A DNA stretch of 64,000 bases from Ascaphus truei (GCA_036426205.1 CM071568.1:229434148-229498147); one strand, 5' to 3'. Positions 35,545 through 48,180 are shown, numbered from the stretch's first letter. Numbers and translations: made by a program. Notes: generated by a model from the letters alone, not told the origin.

Positions 35545-36605
35545 ACAAGTGGCCAAGAGAGGTCACTAAAAGTCCCTAATGATTGCACTCATTCCATAGT
35601 CCAATATAATCCAAAAGTACCAGTTAATTAACTGGTACCAATAATATGTGTAAATTGTAGACAACTGGGAGAATAACCACAAAAACCTAATCTATAGCTA
35701 TATAAAACTTTAATACATATTAAAAACAGACGAAATGCATAACATTACAACTAATAACAAAAACTAAAAAGATCCCCTTATGGCGAGCTTTAGCGCGAGG
35801 CAGTAGGTGATATAGGGGTAAATATGACCTATATTAATATCCCCATGAGGTATATATATGGAGAGGAGGTCCAAAATATGTTAACCCGGCTAAATCGCCT
35901 CACCTTACCTATATGCAGAATAGTGACTATAAAGCATGGGTAACCGAGTATCTTGGGGCAAGTATACAGAGATAAATAACCTGCAAATACAAGCAGGAAA
36001 AATACAACCTGGTGGCTGCTGCTGCAAGAACGGCAATATGGTTGGTGCCCAGTGTGTATAGCTGTGTATCCAGCGTTCCTAGAATTCTCCCAGTGATGGG
36101 AGCTGCAAACACGCTCTGTCGCTGCCCACGTGACCGTCAACGTGATGACGTCACTATAGCCCGACGACCGTTTTGCGCGAAGAAGAAGCGCGTGATCGCG
36201 CGAAACGATCGTCGGGCTATAGTAAGGTGAGGCTATTTAGCCGGGTAAACATATTTTGGACCTTCTCTCCATATATATACCTCATGGGGATATTAATATA
36301 GGTCATATTTACCCCTATCATCACCTTACTGCTCCTAACTCGCCCATAAGGAGATCTTTTTAGTTTTTGTATATTAGTTGTAATTTTATGCATTTCGTCT
36401 TGTTTTAAATGTACTAAAGTGTTTTAATGGTGTCTCTATTCTAGCGATCAGATTAGGTTTGATGGTATTCTCCCAGTTGGTTTACAAATTTACCACCATA
36501 TTATTGGTACCAGTTAATTAACTATGTAACTTTTGAGGTTTGTATTGGACTATGGATGAGTGCAATCATTAGGGACTTTAGTGACCTCTCTTGGCCACTT
36601 CTGTG
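35545..36605. repeat. inverted-repeat unit with hammerhead-like motif E
   Basis: Arms 35,545-35,910 and 36,225-36,605 match in opposite orientation ('gtggccaagagaggtcacta' left; its complement near 36,580). They contain 'ggtaccagttaattaact' and 'cctcatggggatattaatat' words. The ~310-bp loop ends in a GC-rich hairpin bearing the motif. Confidence 0.85.
36179..36210 (+). ncRNA. hammerhead-ribozyme-like motif E
   Basis: GAAGAAGAA, a perfect stem GCGCG/CGCGC with a TGAT loop, GAAAC, then GATC. Outer words GCCCGACGA (36,159-36,167) and TCGTCGGGC (36,209-36,217) form a 9-bp closing stem. Confidence 0.5.
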
Positions 36606-37029
36606 TTTTGCGTAATAGTTCCTTTGCACGCCATCTTTATTACCCCTTTGAGGTGATCAAGGTGTTTCTATGTGTTTCCAGTGGCCTATTGACTAACCCT
36701 TTTGGAAGATTTTGCTGTAAACTTCTAGTAGCAGACCCATATAAGTCTGCAGGAACTACAGAAGTGCGACCCTTGTAAGAAAATGCAGAGCAACTTCCAC
36801 ATTACCATTGCTTTGATCCAATGCCAAGCAGAGTTGACGGCATCCAGGAACTATTGTTTATGGACACAAAATCCATATTTGGGACACATACAATATATAT
36901 TGAACTAGGGCAAATCAAAGATAACATCCTTCAATTACCAAAAATAGTAGAAAACAGAAGGGAGCACTTTCAAAATAATAGTAGAGCTGCCACAGGTGCC
37001 AAATGGGGCATGTATCATAAAGAACCCAT
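36606..37029. other. no recognised feature
   Basis: AT-rich sequence between two repeat units; no family recognised. Confidence 0.4.
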
Positions 37030-37106
37030 GCTGCACATGTGGGAATAGAAAAAAAGCACTCTCGTGGACTTGTGTAAATAAAACTGTTATTTAATGAACA
37101 CTAATT

Positions 37107-37140
37107 GACGTTTTGGTCCTTATGCTGGACCTTTCTCAAG
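37107..37140 (-). ncRNA. hammerhead-ribozyme-like motif F
   Basis: On the minus strand: TTGAGAAA, a perfect stem GGTCC/GGACC, AAAAC (G to A change), then GTC. It is similar in sequence to motif A. Confidence 0.4.
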
Positions 37141-37342
37141 ATAATATGGATAGTTAGGGCAATATACCGTCCGATTACCCAACATGCAAAGCGAGTCATT
37201 CGGGGCCTCAGAATAAAAATGCTGTTACTGGCGCAAAAACACGTTGCTAAGCAACACCTTGTAAACATATCTGAAGTAAAAGAAGTAAACAAGGACTGCA
37301 AGATCATACAAGCTGTACAATACACCAACTAAGTAAATACGG

Positions 37343-37378
37343 TGTGTATATAATATATATACTATATATATATGATAG

Positions 37379-37406
<28 letters not shown>
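37343..37406. repeat. (TA)n microsatellite
   Basis: Long TA runs broken by a few substitutions. Confidence 0.95.
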
Positions 37407-37411
<5 letters not shown>

Positions 37412-38027
37412 CTAAAAATAACATGAATAACGAGTAAAATCAACATAATTAAAAAATTCAAAAACACGCTGAAATAAAGACAAACACAAGCTCTCTACCT
37501 TAATTGTATATCAAAAAGAAAGAGCAGGAAAAGTCACTGAAACAATATGCAGTGAATTACATCTTTATCATAGTGCGAGTGATATCCTGTAGCATACATA
37601 ACAGTAGTTCAGTTTTGCTGCAAATACATACTTATAGCCAACAGTTACAAAGCTCAGCAAAAAAGATCTAAAGACATGTAGTTATGATGTCGTCTAAAAA
37701 GCTACATTCCGACATATATACAGTACAGGTAATAAACAAAGTATCACTATGACACATAAATAATAAAGATGAAAATGTATCAAGCAGATGTCATCCACAA
37801 GCCACCCACATTCACAGAAAAGTACATTGTTGCTGGCTGTTATGAGATCGCTTAACAAAGGGATCAAACAAGTCCAATAAGGCAATAACCCATTATAAAG
37901 GTATCTATAGTATTAGGATGCATAATCATATAAGGCAAAAGATCAATAAAGTTCACAGTTCCGATCAGTACAGAGTCTTCCGTTTGGAGTTTTTCCAACT
38001 TACCCTACAGGTGGTGAGTAGAGATGG
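37407..38027. other. no recognised feature
   Basis: AT-rich spacer. Confidence 0.45.
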
Positions 38028-38240
38028 GTGAACCAGTCCAAATCCGCTTCCTGGAATTTCCCGTGTTTGCCATTCCAAATCCGTTCCGCGGTGTAAAATC
38101 TGCCAACAGATTGTTATAGTTTAAATTCACGTGGATTAATCCAAAACCGCCAATGGATACATTCCACTGACGGATATTAACAATCCAGCCGTGGATTTCG
38201 CAATCCGCAGACGGATTTTAAGAATCCAAACCACGGAGGA
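38028..38240. mobile_element. hAT-like GGATT/AATCC element, fragment
   Basis: Starts 'tagagatgggtgaacc' like the copy at 54,283 and continues with 'aatccg'/'cggatt' words in both orientations. The far end is not seen before the next repeat begins. Confidence 0.6.
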
Positions 38241-38261
38241 TTAGAACAGACTCAAAAGACT

Positions 38262-38294
38262 GATGTTTCGGTCCCACAGAGGGATCTTCTTCTT
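38262..38294 (-). ncRNA. hammerhead-ribozyme-like motif G1
   Basis: On the minus strand: AAGAAGAA, stem GATCCC/GGGACC (one mismatch), CGAAAC, then ATC. Confidence 0.5.
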
Positions 38295-38388
38295 GGGGGT
38301 GTGCAGTGAAACCTCTGCTCTTTGTGACTAAATACCCTATAACAGCGTGCATCCATCACCTGAAATCAGTTACAACATGAACACCCCC

Positions 38389-38421
38389 AAGAAGAAGATC
38401 CCTCTGTGGGACCGAAACATT
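38389..38421 (+). ncRNA. hammerhead-ribozyme-like motif G2
   Basis: AAGAAGAA, stem GATCCC/GGGACC, CGAAAC, then ATT. Sense orientation relative to the downstream Penelope frame. Confidence 0.5.
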
Positions 38422-38746
38422 GGTCTTTTGTGTCTGTTCTAATACACTTTTTTTTAATATTACATTTGAGTGCTGCCTCTTCTTTGCTGTTCTGCTGCCC
38501 TGCTGGATGGTAATGTACTTTTTACATTTCTTATTTGATTAGCACCAGGCTTATTGGATTTCTACATTGGAGTGCTTGCGGTTTTCTTTACCAATACATG
38601 CTTAGAAGCTTAGCACCCAGCTGATGCTTGACTTTACTTCACGTGTGGCGGGGATTTAACAGAATCCTGTTAATATCCATGTTTACATATGTTTTGCTAG
38701 TACACCATACTGTTGCTTTTGTTGACTTTTTGGGACATGGAGGAGT

Positions 38747-41700
38747 TTGCTGATGTCTGGGATTTTTTCTAAATTATCTGAGTCACTAAGCTACACGGAG
38801 GCTGACATAGCAAAAATTAGATACTCTGAAGCTGTTGAAACAGTATTTGTCCCAGATAAACCCTCGGATGTTTATAATTATTTATTCAAATTGAAAAAGA
38901 GAGAAGTGGACTTTGATTTGCACATTGTTACACTATCGCATTATCATAAAGAAAAATTGCTGCCCCATGGGTTCAGGATCAAAAATCAACCCACGATTGG
39001 CAGAACTGATCCAGATTTTTGCTCTTAATGGATAGGAATACTGAACAAGTGTTTGTTTGACTTAAGCTTATTAGTTATAGAGCAATCTACAAAGGAATTG
39101 AACAGAATTAAGAAAGAAACAGATACTATCCAGGAAAAGCAGGAACCAGTTTTGGAGGCTGATTCAGATACAAATTGGACGGACAAATTACAGACTGCTG
39201 TTGATGTATACCGGTCAAATACAGTGGATTACAAGGAGCATCAGGTGTACAAATGATCAAATGGTTAGGAAATGGTTAGGAATCAATGATCACGCGCAGG
39301 GCCGCAACAGACCACAAAGGAACTTTTCACGCTCCAGAAAGGTGGTATTTACTGGTATGAGTTACAACACCAGTGACACGGATCTATCAGATATACAAAA
39401 TAACGCATCCACAGATCCTTTTTAAGGGCAAGGCGCCACTGACCATTGAAAACCACCATTAGCAGATAGCGTCACCAGGGACCGACAAGGAGAGGCGACT
39501 GGAAACCAAAGATTTCTTCCACGAGTCTCGAAAACGAAAAGCGAGAGAAATGCCAAGGGGAAGGATCCATGATTTACAATATCTCATCACACACTCACGC
39601 TAGCTGAAAGGAGCATCCTCAGCAAAGGCTTGTCATATGTTCCTACTAATTTACAGAAACCATTTGACTGGGAGGTAGACATGTTCAAGATGAACCGTTT
39701 ACTTTGGATAAAAGATTTTTTTCATAGACCAAATGATGATGACCATACCAGCAGGCAGCATATGCTCCAGGGAAACATCTTCAAACCCAAGAGCACAGTT
39801 ATGATCCTCCAGATCCTTCAGTTATGAATCATAGTATCTCAACATTCATGGGCCTTGTTGAGAGAGATACGGGGAGACAGATCTTCAATCATAAGACGAG
39901 CTATCATAACATCAAAAAGGAAGAACGCCAAGCTTTAACTAACGTTAAACGCAATAAGGACATTATAATCAGGGCCGCCAATAAGGGTGGCAGTGTGGTG
40001 GTCATGCCCTATGACTATTACAGGCAAGAAGTGTGATCACAGCTCAACAACAAAGATCACTATAAAAAACTTTTGTCCGACCTCACAGTGGCATATAAAC
40101 GAGAAATCGACTCCATCATCCATATAGGGGTTAGCAACTCATGGATCAGTGAAGACACAGTGAAATTCCTGATACAAGATCATCCCATCATGCCAGTCTT
40201 GTACACACTTCCCAAGATGCATAAATCACTAACCCATCCACCAGGCAGACCAATCATCTCTGCCAGGGGATCTTTGTGTCAATCCATTTCACAGTATGTG
40301 GACTTCCATTTGCAGCCCATTATGATCAGGATGCCCTCCTATGTGCGTGATACCACAGATTTTATAACTAAATTGTCGAAGTAAACAGTTGATCTCAACC
40401 ATGTCATAATGGTAACCTTGGATGTCTCCAGTTTATATACGAACATACCACACCCTGAGGGAATGGACGCAATTAGACATCAATTCAGTGTTGGACCACC
40501 TCCAGAATTCATTCTTCTACTAGTGAAGATTATTCTACATAAAACCTTTTTCAGGTTTGAACACTCATTCTACCTTCAACTAATGGAGACGACGATGGGG
40601 TCTAATATGGCCCTGTCACATACCAATTTGTTTATGCATGAGTGACCTTTTGGCTGTTTTTATTATGCCTATAATACATTTTTGCACCTTGTTCCTTGCA
40701 GTTTGCAGTTTTTGGGTTACAATTTATCTTCAGCAGCAGAACCGCCGTTTTTCCCATTACTTTATGCATGAGTACGAGCAGATACACCTACTCAATGATG
40801 CTCCACACTCAGATTACATAAAACTCTACACCCGCTTTATGGTGTGGTTTGGTAGTGAAGAACAACTGCTGGAATACATTTTGCATATCAACAGCATCCC
40901 ATCAACTATATGGTTTAAGTATGGCTATAACAAAAAGGAGCTCACCTTTCTGGATACTACTGTATTGTGTATAAACAAGACAACATGCTGTGCACAATTA
41001 TCTTCTGCAAACCCACAGATAAGAACACCCTGCTGGACGCTAAGAGCCATCATCCCATACCGTTAAAGAAGGGCCTTCCATATTCCCAGAGTCCAGGGTC
41101 CGCAGGATTACAAGTAATCCATTGGATGTGGAGGATTCTCTAGCCAGAATGGCGGATCGTTTTCTTGAAAGGGGGTATGATGAAGGGAAGATACAACTCG
41201 CCCTAGCCAAACCTAGAATACCCACCAGGGATGAACTGCTGGTGCCAGTAGCTATACCACAGAAGGCCACTCAATTTAACATAGTGACCACATACAGCAC
41301 TGCCTCCAATCTCATTAAAAAAAGTGTGCTCAACAATTGGCATATCTTGGCTAACGATAAAAAAATCGGCCAACACTTTGCCAACCCTCTTCTTTTTTTC
41401 TATAACAGGGGCCAGAGTTTGGGGGATATATTGACACAGTCAGATTCTGGGAACAAATATGCTGCTAAATCATTGTGGTTGAAAAAAACTATTGGGGTAT
41501 ACAAGTGCCATGGTTGTGTTAACTGCCAGTACATGATTGTGGGTAAATCTTTTGTCCACCCACATAATGGCAATCCCATCAAAATGTCAGATTGTTTAAA
41601 TTGTGAGTTGAAAATTGTGGTTTACTTCATCAAGTGCCCCCTGTGGACTATTTTATGTGGGTAAAACTACCAGAATGCTTAAAGAATGCATCTACCATCA

Positions 41701-41960
41701 GAAAAGCTCTTCTTGGTGCAAATTGGGGCGATGACCTGAAACATCTACTAGTGGCAACGCATTTCAAAGAGAAAAAACATAGTCTTGCGACATCCGGGTG
41801 CATGCCCATCATTCAGGCACATGTCCCCACTTAGGGAGGGGACAAGAATAACCTTTTGCTGCAATTGGAAGCAAAAACGATATTCAAACTTGGGACTATG
41901 TCGCCCAGGAGCATGAATGAGGACCTCAACTTGGGATATTTTTTGTAAATAGATTCATGT
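38747..41960 (+). pseudogene. Penelope-like element, nearly full length, frameshifted
   Basis: Domains appear in the order expected of a Penelope-like retroelement. An N-terminal coiled region (38,747-39,430) is followed by 'SYVPTNLQ' (about 39,633) and 'IIRAANKGGSVVVM' (about 39,967-40,008). The RT comes next: 'LPKMHKSLTHPPGRPIISA' (about 40,208-40,264), 'VTLDVSSLYTNIPH' (about 40,412-40,453) and 'TTMGSNMA' (about 40,591). A linker around 40,830-40,970 ends in 'LTFLDTTV'. The linker and Cys-rich region lie at 41,122-41,600, and a broken GIY-YIG core follows ('VVYFIKCP', about 41,619). It is split by about six frameshifts or stops, and the palm YxDD segment is not readable. The intact protein would be an RT plus GIY-YIG nuclease acting in target-primed retrotransposition. 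An inverted ribozyme-like pair lies just upstream. Confidence 0.9.
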
Positions 41961-41989
41961 CTGTGCTTTGTATATCTTTTATTTATGTA

Positions 41990-42840
41990 ATTACTGTAAT
42001 AGGTAATAGAATCAGAGCAGGATGTAATTTCTCTTCAGAAGGACTTGGAGAGACTGGAAACGTGGGCAGGTAAATGGCAGATGAGGTTTAATACAGATAA
42101 ATGTAAGGTTATGCATTTGGGATGCAAGAATAAAATGGCGACTTACAAATTAAATGGAGATACATTGGGGGAATCCTCGATGGAGAAGGATTTAGGAGTG
42201 CTTGTAGACAGCAGGCTTAGCAATAGTGCCCAATGTCATGCAGTAGCTGCAAAGGCAAACAAGATCTTATCTTGCATCAAACTGGCAATGGATGGAAGGG
42301 AAGTAAACATAATTATGCCCCATTACAAAGCATTAGTAAGACCACACCTTGAATATGGAGTACAATTTTGGACACCAATCCTAAGGAAAGACATTATGGA
42401 ACTAGAGAGAGTGCAGAGAAGAGCCACCAAATTAATAAAGGGGATGGACATTCTAACTTATGAGGAGAGGCTAGCTAAATTAGATTTATTTACATTAGAA
42501 AAGAGGCGTCTAAGAGGGGATATGATAACTATATACAAATATATTCGAGGACAATACAAGGAGCTTTCAAAAGAACTATTCATCCCACGGGCAGTACAAA
42601 GGACTTGGGGCCATTCCTTAAGGTTGGAGGAAAGAAAATTTCACCAGCAGCAAAGGAAAGGGTTCTTTACAGTAAGGGCAGTTAACATGTGGAATTCATT
42701 ACCCATGGAGACTGTGATGGCAGATACAATAGATTTGTTCAAAAAAAGGTTGGACATCTTTTTAGATGGGAATGGTATACAGGGATATACCAAATAAGTA
42801 TACATGGGAAGGATATTGATCCAGGGATTAATGAAACATG
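41990..42840 (+). pseudogene. CR1 LINE ORF2 3' end, 250-codon open frame
   Basis: An uninterrupted frame (42,045-42,797) covers the C-terminal part of CR1 ORF2. Diagnostic segments are 'MRFNTDKCKVMHLG', 'EKDLGVLVDS', 'PHLEYGVQFWTP', 'ERVQRRATKLIKG', 'YEERLAKLDLFTLEKRRLRG' and 'FFTVRAVNMWNSLP'. The catalytic RT motifs lie upstream and are absent, so this is a 5'-truncated insertion. It is inserted directly behind the Penelope-like element. The open frame suggests a younger copy than the one at 25,555. Confidence 0.92.
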
Positions 42841-43139
42841 TCTGTGAGTGGGTTTACTGGCTTTGCATCTTACCCCAGCCTTTGCTTAAAAGCTGTGTTT
42901 AAAGCAGCATACATTGGCTTAAGGGTTGCTCTGTAATAGGAGCTTGAGATAAAAGGTGGCACTGTGTGCTCATTTGCATGTCATTTCCCAGAATCCCTTG
43001 CTGCAGTGGAAGTGCTGGGTGATAATGGTGAAAGACAGGGTTGCAGACCTGTCTAAGACATGCAAATGAACATACAGGAATATTTACAGTTGCTATATGC
43101 TTTACTGTGGAGGGTTTTTGTCACTTTTTTTACCCACCA
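42841..43139. other. no recognised gene; contains ttcccagaatcccttgctgc
   Basis: Unclassified sequence that includes 'ttcccagaatcccttgctgc' (about 42,987), similar to the ZNF143/THAP11 binding word, which also occurs in many dispersed repeats. Confidence 0.35.
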
Positions 43140-43165
43140 TAACATACATACACACATACACACAT

Positions 43166-43217
<52 letters not shown>

Positions 43218-43220
43218 ATG
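43140..43220. repeat. (CATA)n/(TA)n microsatellite
   Basis: 'acatacacacatacacacat' followed by about 25 AT dinucleotides. Confidence 0.97.
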
Positions 43221-43229
43221 TTATTTAAG

Positions 43230-44925
43230 GAAAAGGTAGAATCCATACGTCAGAACATCCCCTCTGTTTCCTCCTCCTATCCTACATCGCTTCTTAAATC
43301 TCCTCCTGCCTTGACTCTTTTTCTGCTGTATCAGAGGAGGATGTGTCTCTGCTGATCTTCTCATCTCCCTCTACCACGCCCTCTTGACCCCATTCCCTCC
43401 CATCTCCTACAACCTCTTGCTCCTACTATAATCCCTACGCTTGCACACATTTTTAACTCCTCCCTCTATCTGGTACCTTTCCCTCCTCCTTCAAACATGC
43501 AACAGTTATACTATTAGATACTATACTATATAGATACTAGTTATACTATTACTCAAAAACAGCAAGCTTGACCCTAACTGTCTTTCTAACTATCAACCTG
43601 TCTCCATCCTGCCTTTTGCCTCTAAACTCCTTGAATGTCTTGTATTCTCTCGCTTGCTCCATTTTCTCAACATCTATTCTCTCCTTGACCCTCTACAATT
43701 TGGCTTCCGCACTGCTCACTCCACTGAAACAGCCCTTACTAAAATAACTAAGGACCTCCATGCTGCCAAAGACAGAGGTCAGTACACTCTGCTAATATTA
43801 CTCAACCTCAACCGCAGCATTTGATACCATGGACCACCCTCTTCTTCACATTCTCCATAATCTTGGTATTCGTAACAAAGCTCTATCCTGGATCTCCTCT
43901 TACCTCTAATACCGTACTTTCAGTTTCTCTTCTGGCAACACCTCCTCCTCCTCTATCGATCTCTCTGTAGGGGTAACCCAGGGCTCTGTCCTGTGACCTC
44001 TTCTCTTTTCTCTGTACACACATTCTCTAGGTGACCCAATCACATCTCTTGGGTTTAAATATCACCTCTATACTGATGAGATACACATTTACTTTTAAAC
44101 CCCTGACCTTACACCTGATGTACAGACCAAAGTTTCTGAATGTATCTCTGCGATATCATCCTGGATCGCCCTCCACCGACTTAAACTTAACATGGCAAAA
44201 ACAGAGCTTCTCATACTTCCTCTCAAACCTGGCCCTACTACCTCCTTCCACACTACTGTTGGAAGTACTATAATTCACACAGTAGCCCAAGCACGCTGCC
44301 TAGAGGTCACACTCGACTCCTCTCTCACATTCACAACGTATCTAAAACCTGTTGCTTTTTCCTCCACAATATTACTAAGATATGCCCTTTCCTCTATTGC
44401 TCAACTGCTAAAACTCTGACACAGGCCTTCATTCTCTCCTGTCTCGATTACTGTAACCTCCTGCTGTCCGGCCTTCCTGCCTCTCACCTGTCTCCCCTAC
44501 AATCCATCCTAAAAGCTGCTGCCAGAATCGCTCTACTCTTTCCTAAATCTGTCTCAGTGTCTCCCCTGCTGAAATCTCTTTCCTGGCTTCCTATCAAATC
44601 CCGCATCTTGCACTCAATTCTCCTCCTCACTCAAAGCTTTACACTCTTCTGACCCTCCTTACATCTCAGCCATTTCTCGCTATGCACCATCCAGACTCTT
44701 GCATTCTGCTCAAGGATTTCTTCTCTCTACCCCCTTTGTATCTAAAGCCCTCTCCCGCTTTAAACCTTTCTCACCGACTACCCCACACCTCTGGAATGCC
44801 CTTCCCCTCAATACCCGACTAGCACCCTCTCTATTTGTTATTTATATGATTGTCCCGTGTATTACTACTGTGAAGCGCTATGTACATTAATGTTGCTATA
44901 TAAAAAGACATACATATATACATAC
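43230..44925 (+). pseudogene. L2-type LINE ORF2 relic
   Basis: Translated frames give the L2 RT sequence: '[18 protein letters not shown]' (about 43,588), '[20 protein letters not shown]' (about 43,697-43,755), then a broken 'FDT' region and a 'G.TQGSVL' segment near 43,970. C-terminal pieces follow: 'ISSWIALHRLKLNMAKTELL' (about 44,155-44,215) and 'PHLWNALPLN' (about 44,785). The 3' tail 'gtgaagcgctatgtacatta' and a (CATA) tail end the element. Multiple frameshifts and stops are present. The 5' end is truncated near the microsatellite. Confidence 0.88.
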
Positions 44926-46740
44926 AAAGGGCAAGACGAGAGCTCTTCAAATAAATAGTGATCAGCGCAGACATCTGCTTTAAACCTGCAAAATCCCCAA
45001 ACATGTTATTTGGCTGAACCGTGTCATTACTCAGATCTGGTCCGTGGTCATCAGACCTCCAGGGACAAAAGCAACCCCCTCCCCCACCCAGTTTCCAGGG
45101 ATTTGCTGTTTTTGGTGCAAATTTTGACCCAAATGATATTTATTTTTTTTACAAACATGACCACAGGGTCACAACAAAAAGTCGCAATGCTCTCTTCTAG
45201 TGATGTGGCAACTTTCCATTGGCCACAGGTACAAGCCCTGACCCCATGACCATTTCTTCCCTTCCCTTACCCGGACAGCACAGCTTAGCTAACGGAAACA
45301 ACGAGGGTTCTTGGAGGTCAGGGGATCACACACTAGCTCTGGGGGTCCCCACGGTTCAGGTACTGCTTCTGTAAGATATGAGCAGCAGAGGCATACTGTG
45401 CTGATGTCAGAGAACTGAGAAAATCTAAGCATATGGTGTTTAACGTGCAATTTAGTATCAAGCAAACAGACATTCCTGACTGGAAGCAAAACTAAGAGGT
45501 GCTGTTTGACATTTATGATTAATATCGACAACTTGCAGTCAGTGTGCATATATTGAACGGAAATTTACACACGCACCTAAAATAAGCTTAGCTATCAAAA
45601 GTGTAACAGACCACTGATTCATGAACTAGCACTGGTTCTTGGACTATCCCACGTTAGTTCCTAAAAGACTCTGCATTGATAGCTAAACGTGAAGCAGTGC
45701 ATGCTGGGAGCTGCAGTTTTACTGCTCATAGGATAGCTCCCTGTGAGCGTATTTGCAGTGGAGCTTTGTATAGGAGGTGGAATAACATTACCTGGCATTT
45801 CATCCATAACGGTTCTTACCATCATGAATATAATGTTTAGCAGTCCTTCCATAGTAGAGGGTTGGAACCAGTGTCATAGACAGCCTTTTGCCGATATTCA
45901 GGTAAGAACGTCTCCTCACACATGATCTATCCAATTGCCAAATTGGTAACATGATAGATTGAAATATTCAGTGTGAAAAGAAGCAGGGCACACTGAATAC
46001 AACACAATGAATGGAACTCACGACCTGCACTACTAGGCAGGTGTTCCATGAATTCTCAGAAAGTATTGGAATGGAGATGGCAGATTACACAGTAATTCTC
46101 TCTAAGCCTTTGTCTGACAGCAGGGTGTTTGCAGGCTTGCTGCTTTAACCTCGCAGGAAAGGTGCAATTATATTTCACCAAACAAGGGGGTTTTCAGCTG
46201 TAAAATAGACGGGGTCCTGTAGAGTAGACCACCAGGTTTCGAGAAGATTGCAGCTTTAAAGTCTTAAGACAAAGTTGAACATTTTTAAAAGGTGATGCTG
46301 GTAGGGATCCAATCAAAGGGCCGGTCAAATTTCCAGGGACATGTTTTTCACAGGTTGCTTCCAAGAAGGATCTATCCCTAATGCATTCTGGATAATCTTT
46401 GCAAAATCAATTTTAAACACATGTGCATTGTATTAGGTTAGATTAACATTTATTTCACTCGAGAGCCAGTAATAGAGGCATTTATAATAAATATCTTAAA
46501 CATGTCAAAACAGTTTCCTTTTTATCAGAAAGTGCCCTACATTATGACACTGGCTATTGAAGTGGTGATATTGACAAAAATACTGTATGCCCTGCATAAA
46601 GTAATGGAGGTTTGCATGCAATTCATTAATGCAAGCTACAGATCACATTTTGTGTTTTCAGGCATTCATAACGCCTCCGAGGCAGAAGGGATCTACAATG
46701 TGTTCTTCGGTTCTATTGTGGTTAAAATGTATTATGTGTA
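44926..46740. other. no recognised gene
   Basis: Mixed-composition sequence with no repeat ends. 'gcatgctgggagctgcagtt' at about 45,700 resembles the ZNF143 (SBS) site, which is found both in promoters and in dispersed repeats. No exon is supported around it. Confidence 0.35.
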
Positions 46741-47230
46741 TTGATGGGAGTGAAGAATTATGTGTATTGTGGAGAGGGCGGTATTATTTGCATTGAGGAG
46801 AGTGGGGGGGGGGTGTATTGGGGAAGGGTGTGTGTGTGTGTGTGTGTGCTGCAGTACTCTTTAATTACCCAGCTCTCTCAAGTCAGCGGAGGAGGAAGCA
46901 CGTGGTGCGCTGCAGAGGAGGGTGGTAGAAGGCGGCGGGGGCCGCCCCTAAGGTGAGAAATGTTTGTTGCTTACCCAGCTTTCTCAACTGGCCTCGTCAT
47001 TAATGGGAGGGGGTTTATTATGTGAATGAGGGGGGTTCTGTATTGGTGGGAGGGAGGTTGTGTGTATTGGGAGAGGGAGGGGAGAGCTGGGGGTGTGGGA
47101 GATAGAAATGGGGTCTCGCAAAGTCGCCGATGGTCGTAGTCATTTGATATTATCGATTAAAGACGAAAAATTTAGGAGCGGCAAAAAAAAGTATGGGCCT
47201 AAGGGCGGCAAAACTGTAAATCCGCCACTG
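46741..47230. repeat. G-rich low-complexity stretch with (GT)n
   Basis: 'gggggggggtgtattgggga'-type degenerate repeats, a short (GT)n at about 46,830 and a duplicated 'acccagct.tctcaa' segment. It ends in 'aatccgccactg', the complement of a TIR-like 'cagtggcggatt', but the other end is not found. Confidence 0.5.
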
Positions 47231-47735
47231 CAGTAGCACATCCATAGTTAAGGTTTGATCTAGACTTCCATAATAAAACCCCTGTTTCAATTGCTCATAA
47301 CTCAGAAATGTACAGTACCATGCCATCTGAATTTTGGATTTTAGATCGGATTGGTAATATGAATGTATGTAGAAAATTTGAGCACAATCTGTTCAGTTAT
47401 TTTTGAGTTACAAGGAAGACAACATTAGGGGTTTTAAAAGTTCGTAACCTATAGTTTAATATGGGAAGAGGAAAGAATAGATGTGTGAAATTTGGCGTGG
47501 AGTTAGTGGCTTAGGGGTAGATGTACCTTTCAGTGGTTGGCTTTTAAAAGGATAAGGTGTTTTGGAGAAATAGGTTAAAATATAAAAAAAATGCACCATC
47601 AACTCCACACATGGGGAAATCTGAAGCCTCGTCACTCGCATCTCTCTCAGACTACAGATCCCCCCGGTCCTGATGTCCGATGGATACATTCCCACTGAAC
47701 ATCCTCTGGTCCTCACTCACAGGGTCTCCTCGCCA
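47231..47735. repeat. unnamed dispersed repeat, copy 1
   Basis: The run 'catccatagttaaggtttga' ... 'ctcacagggtctcctc' aligns in order with 52,452-52,985 in the same orientation; shared words include 'ggtggttggcttttaaaa'-like and 'ccatcaactcca'. No coding frame is shared between copies. Confidence 0.8.
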
Positions 47736-47769
47736 GGGCCGCCAACACAAATCATGGGGCCCGGGACAA

Positions 47770-48179
47770 ATGAAAGGAGCAGGGCCCTGGGTGGGTGAAT
47801 AACGGTGGGTGGGTGGGAGACAGTGACTGGGTGACAGAGACTGGGTTGGTGGGAGACAGTGAGTGGGTGATAGTGACTGGGTGGAGACAGTGACTTGGTG
47901 GGTGGGTGGGAGACAGTGACTGGGTGGGTGGGAGACTGTGACTGGGTGGGTGGGAGACAGCGACTGGGTGGGTGAATGATGGTGGGTGAATGACAGTGAT
48001 TGGGTGGGTGGATGACAGTGATTGGGTGGGTGAATAACAGTGATTGGGTGGGTGGATGACAGTGACTGGGTGGGCGGATGACAGTGACCGGGTGGGCAGA
48101 TGGCAGTGACTGGGTGGGCGGATGACAGTGACTGGGTGGGCGGATGACAGTGACAGGGTGGGCGGATGACAGTGACAGG

Positions 48180-48180
<1 letters not shown>
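47770..48180. repeat. minisatellite (gacagtgactgggtgggcggat)n
   Basis: About 18-20 copies of a 20-24-bp unit, most regular at 47,990-48,178. The long Pro/His/Ser frames on the minus strand are produced by the repeat. Confidence 0.95.

Larger units (their letters stand above)
38241..38435. repeat. inverted pair of hammerhead-like motifs at the 5' side of a Penelope-like element
   Basis: 'attagaacagactcaaaaga' on the left pairs with 'tcttttgtgtctgttctaat' on the right. The right-hand motif is in the same orientation as the Penelope frame beginning ~320 bp downstream. This is the arrangement expected of a Penelope terminal repeat (pLTR) with an inverted partner. Confidence 0.75.

Noticed and set aside
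45695..45725. ZNF143-type promoter site
   Set aside because: A single motif match without a promoter or exon; the same word is common in dispersed repeats.
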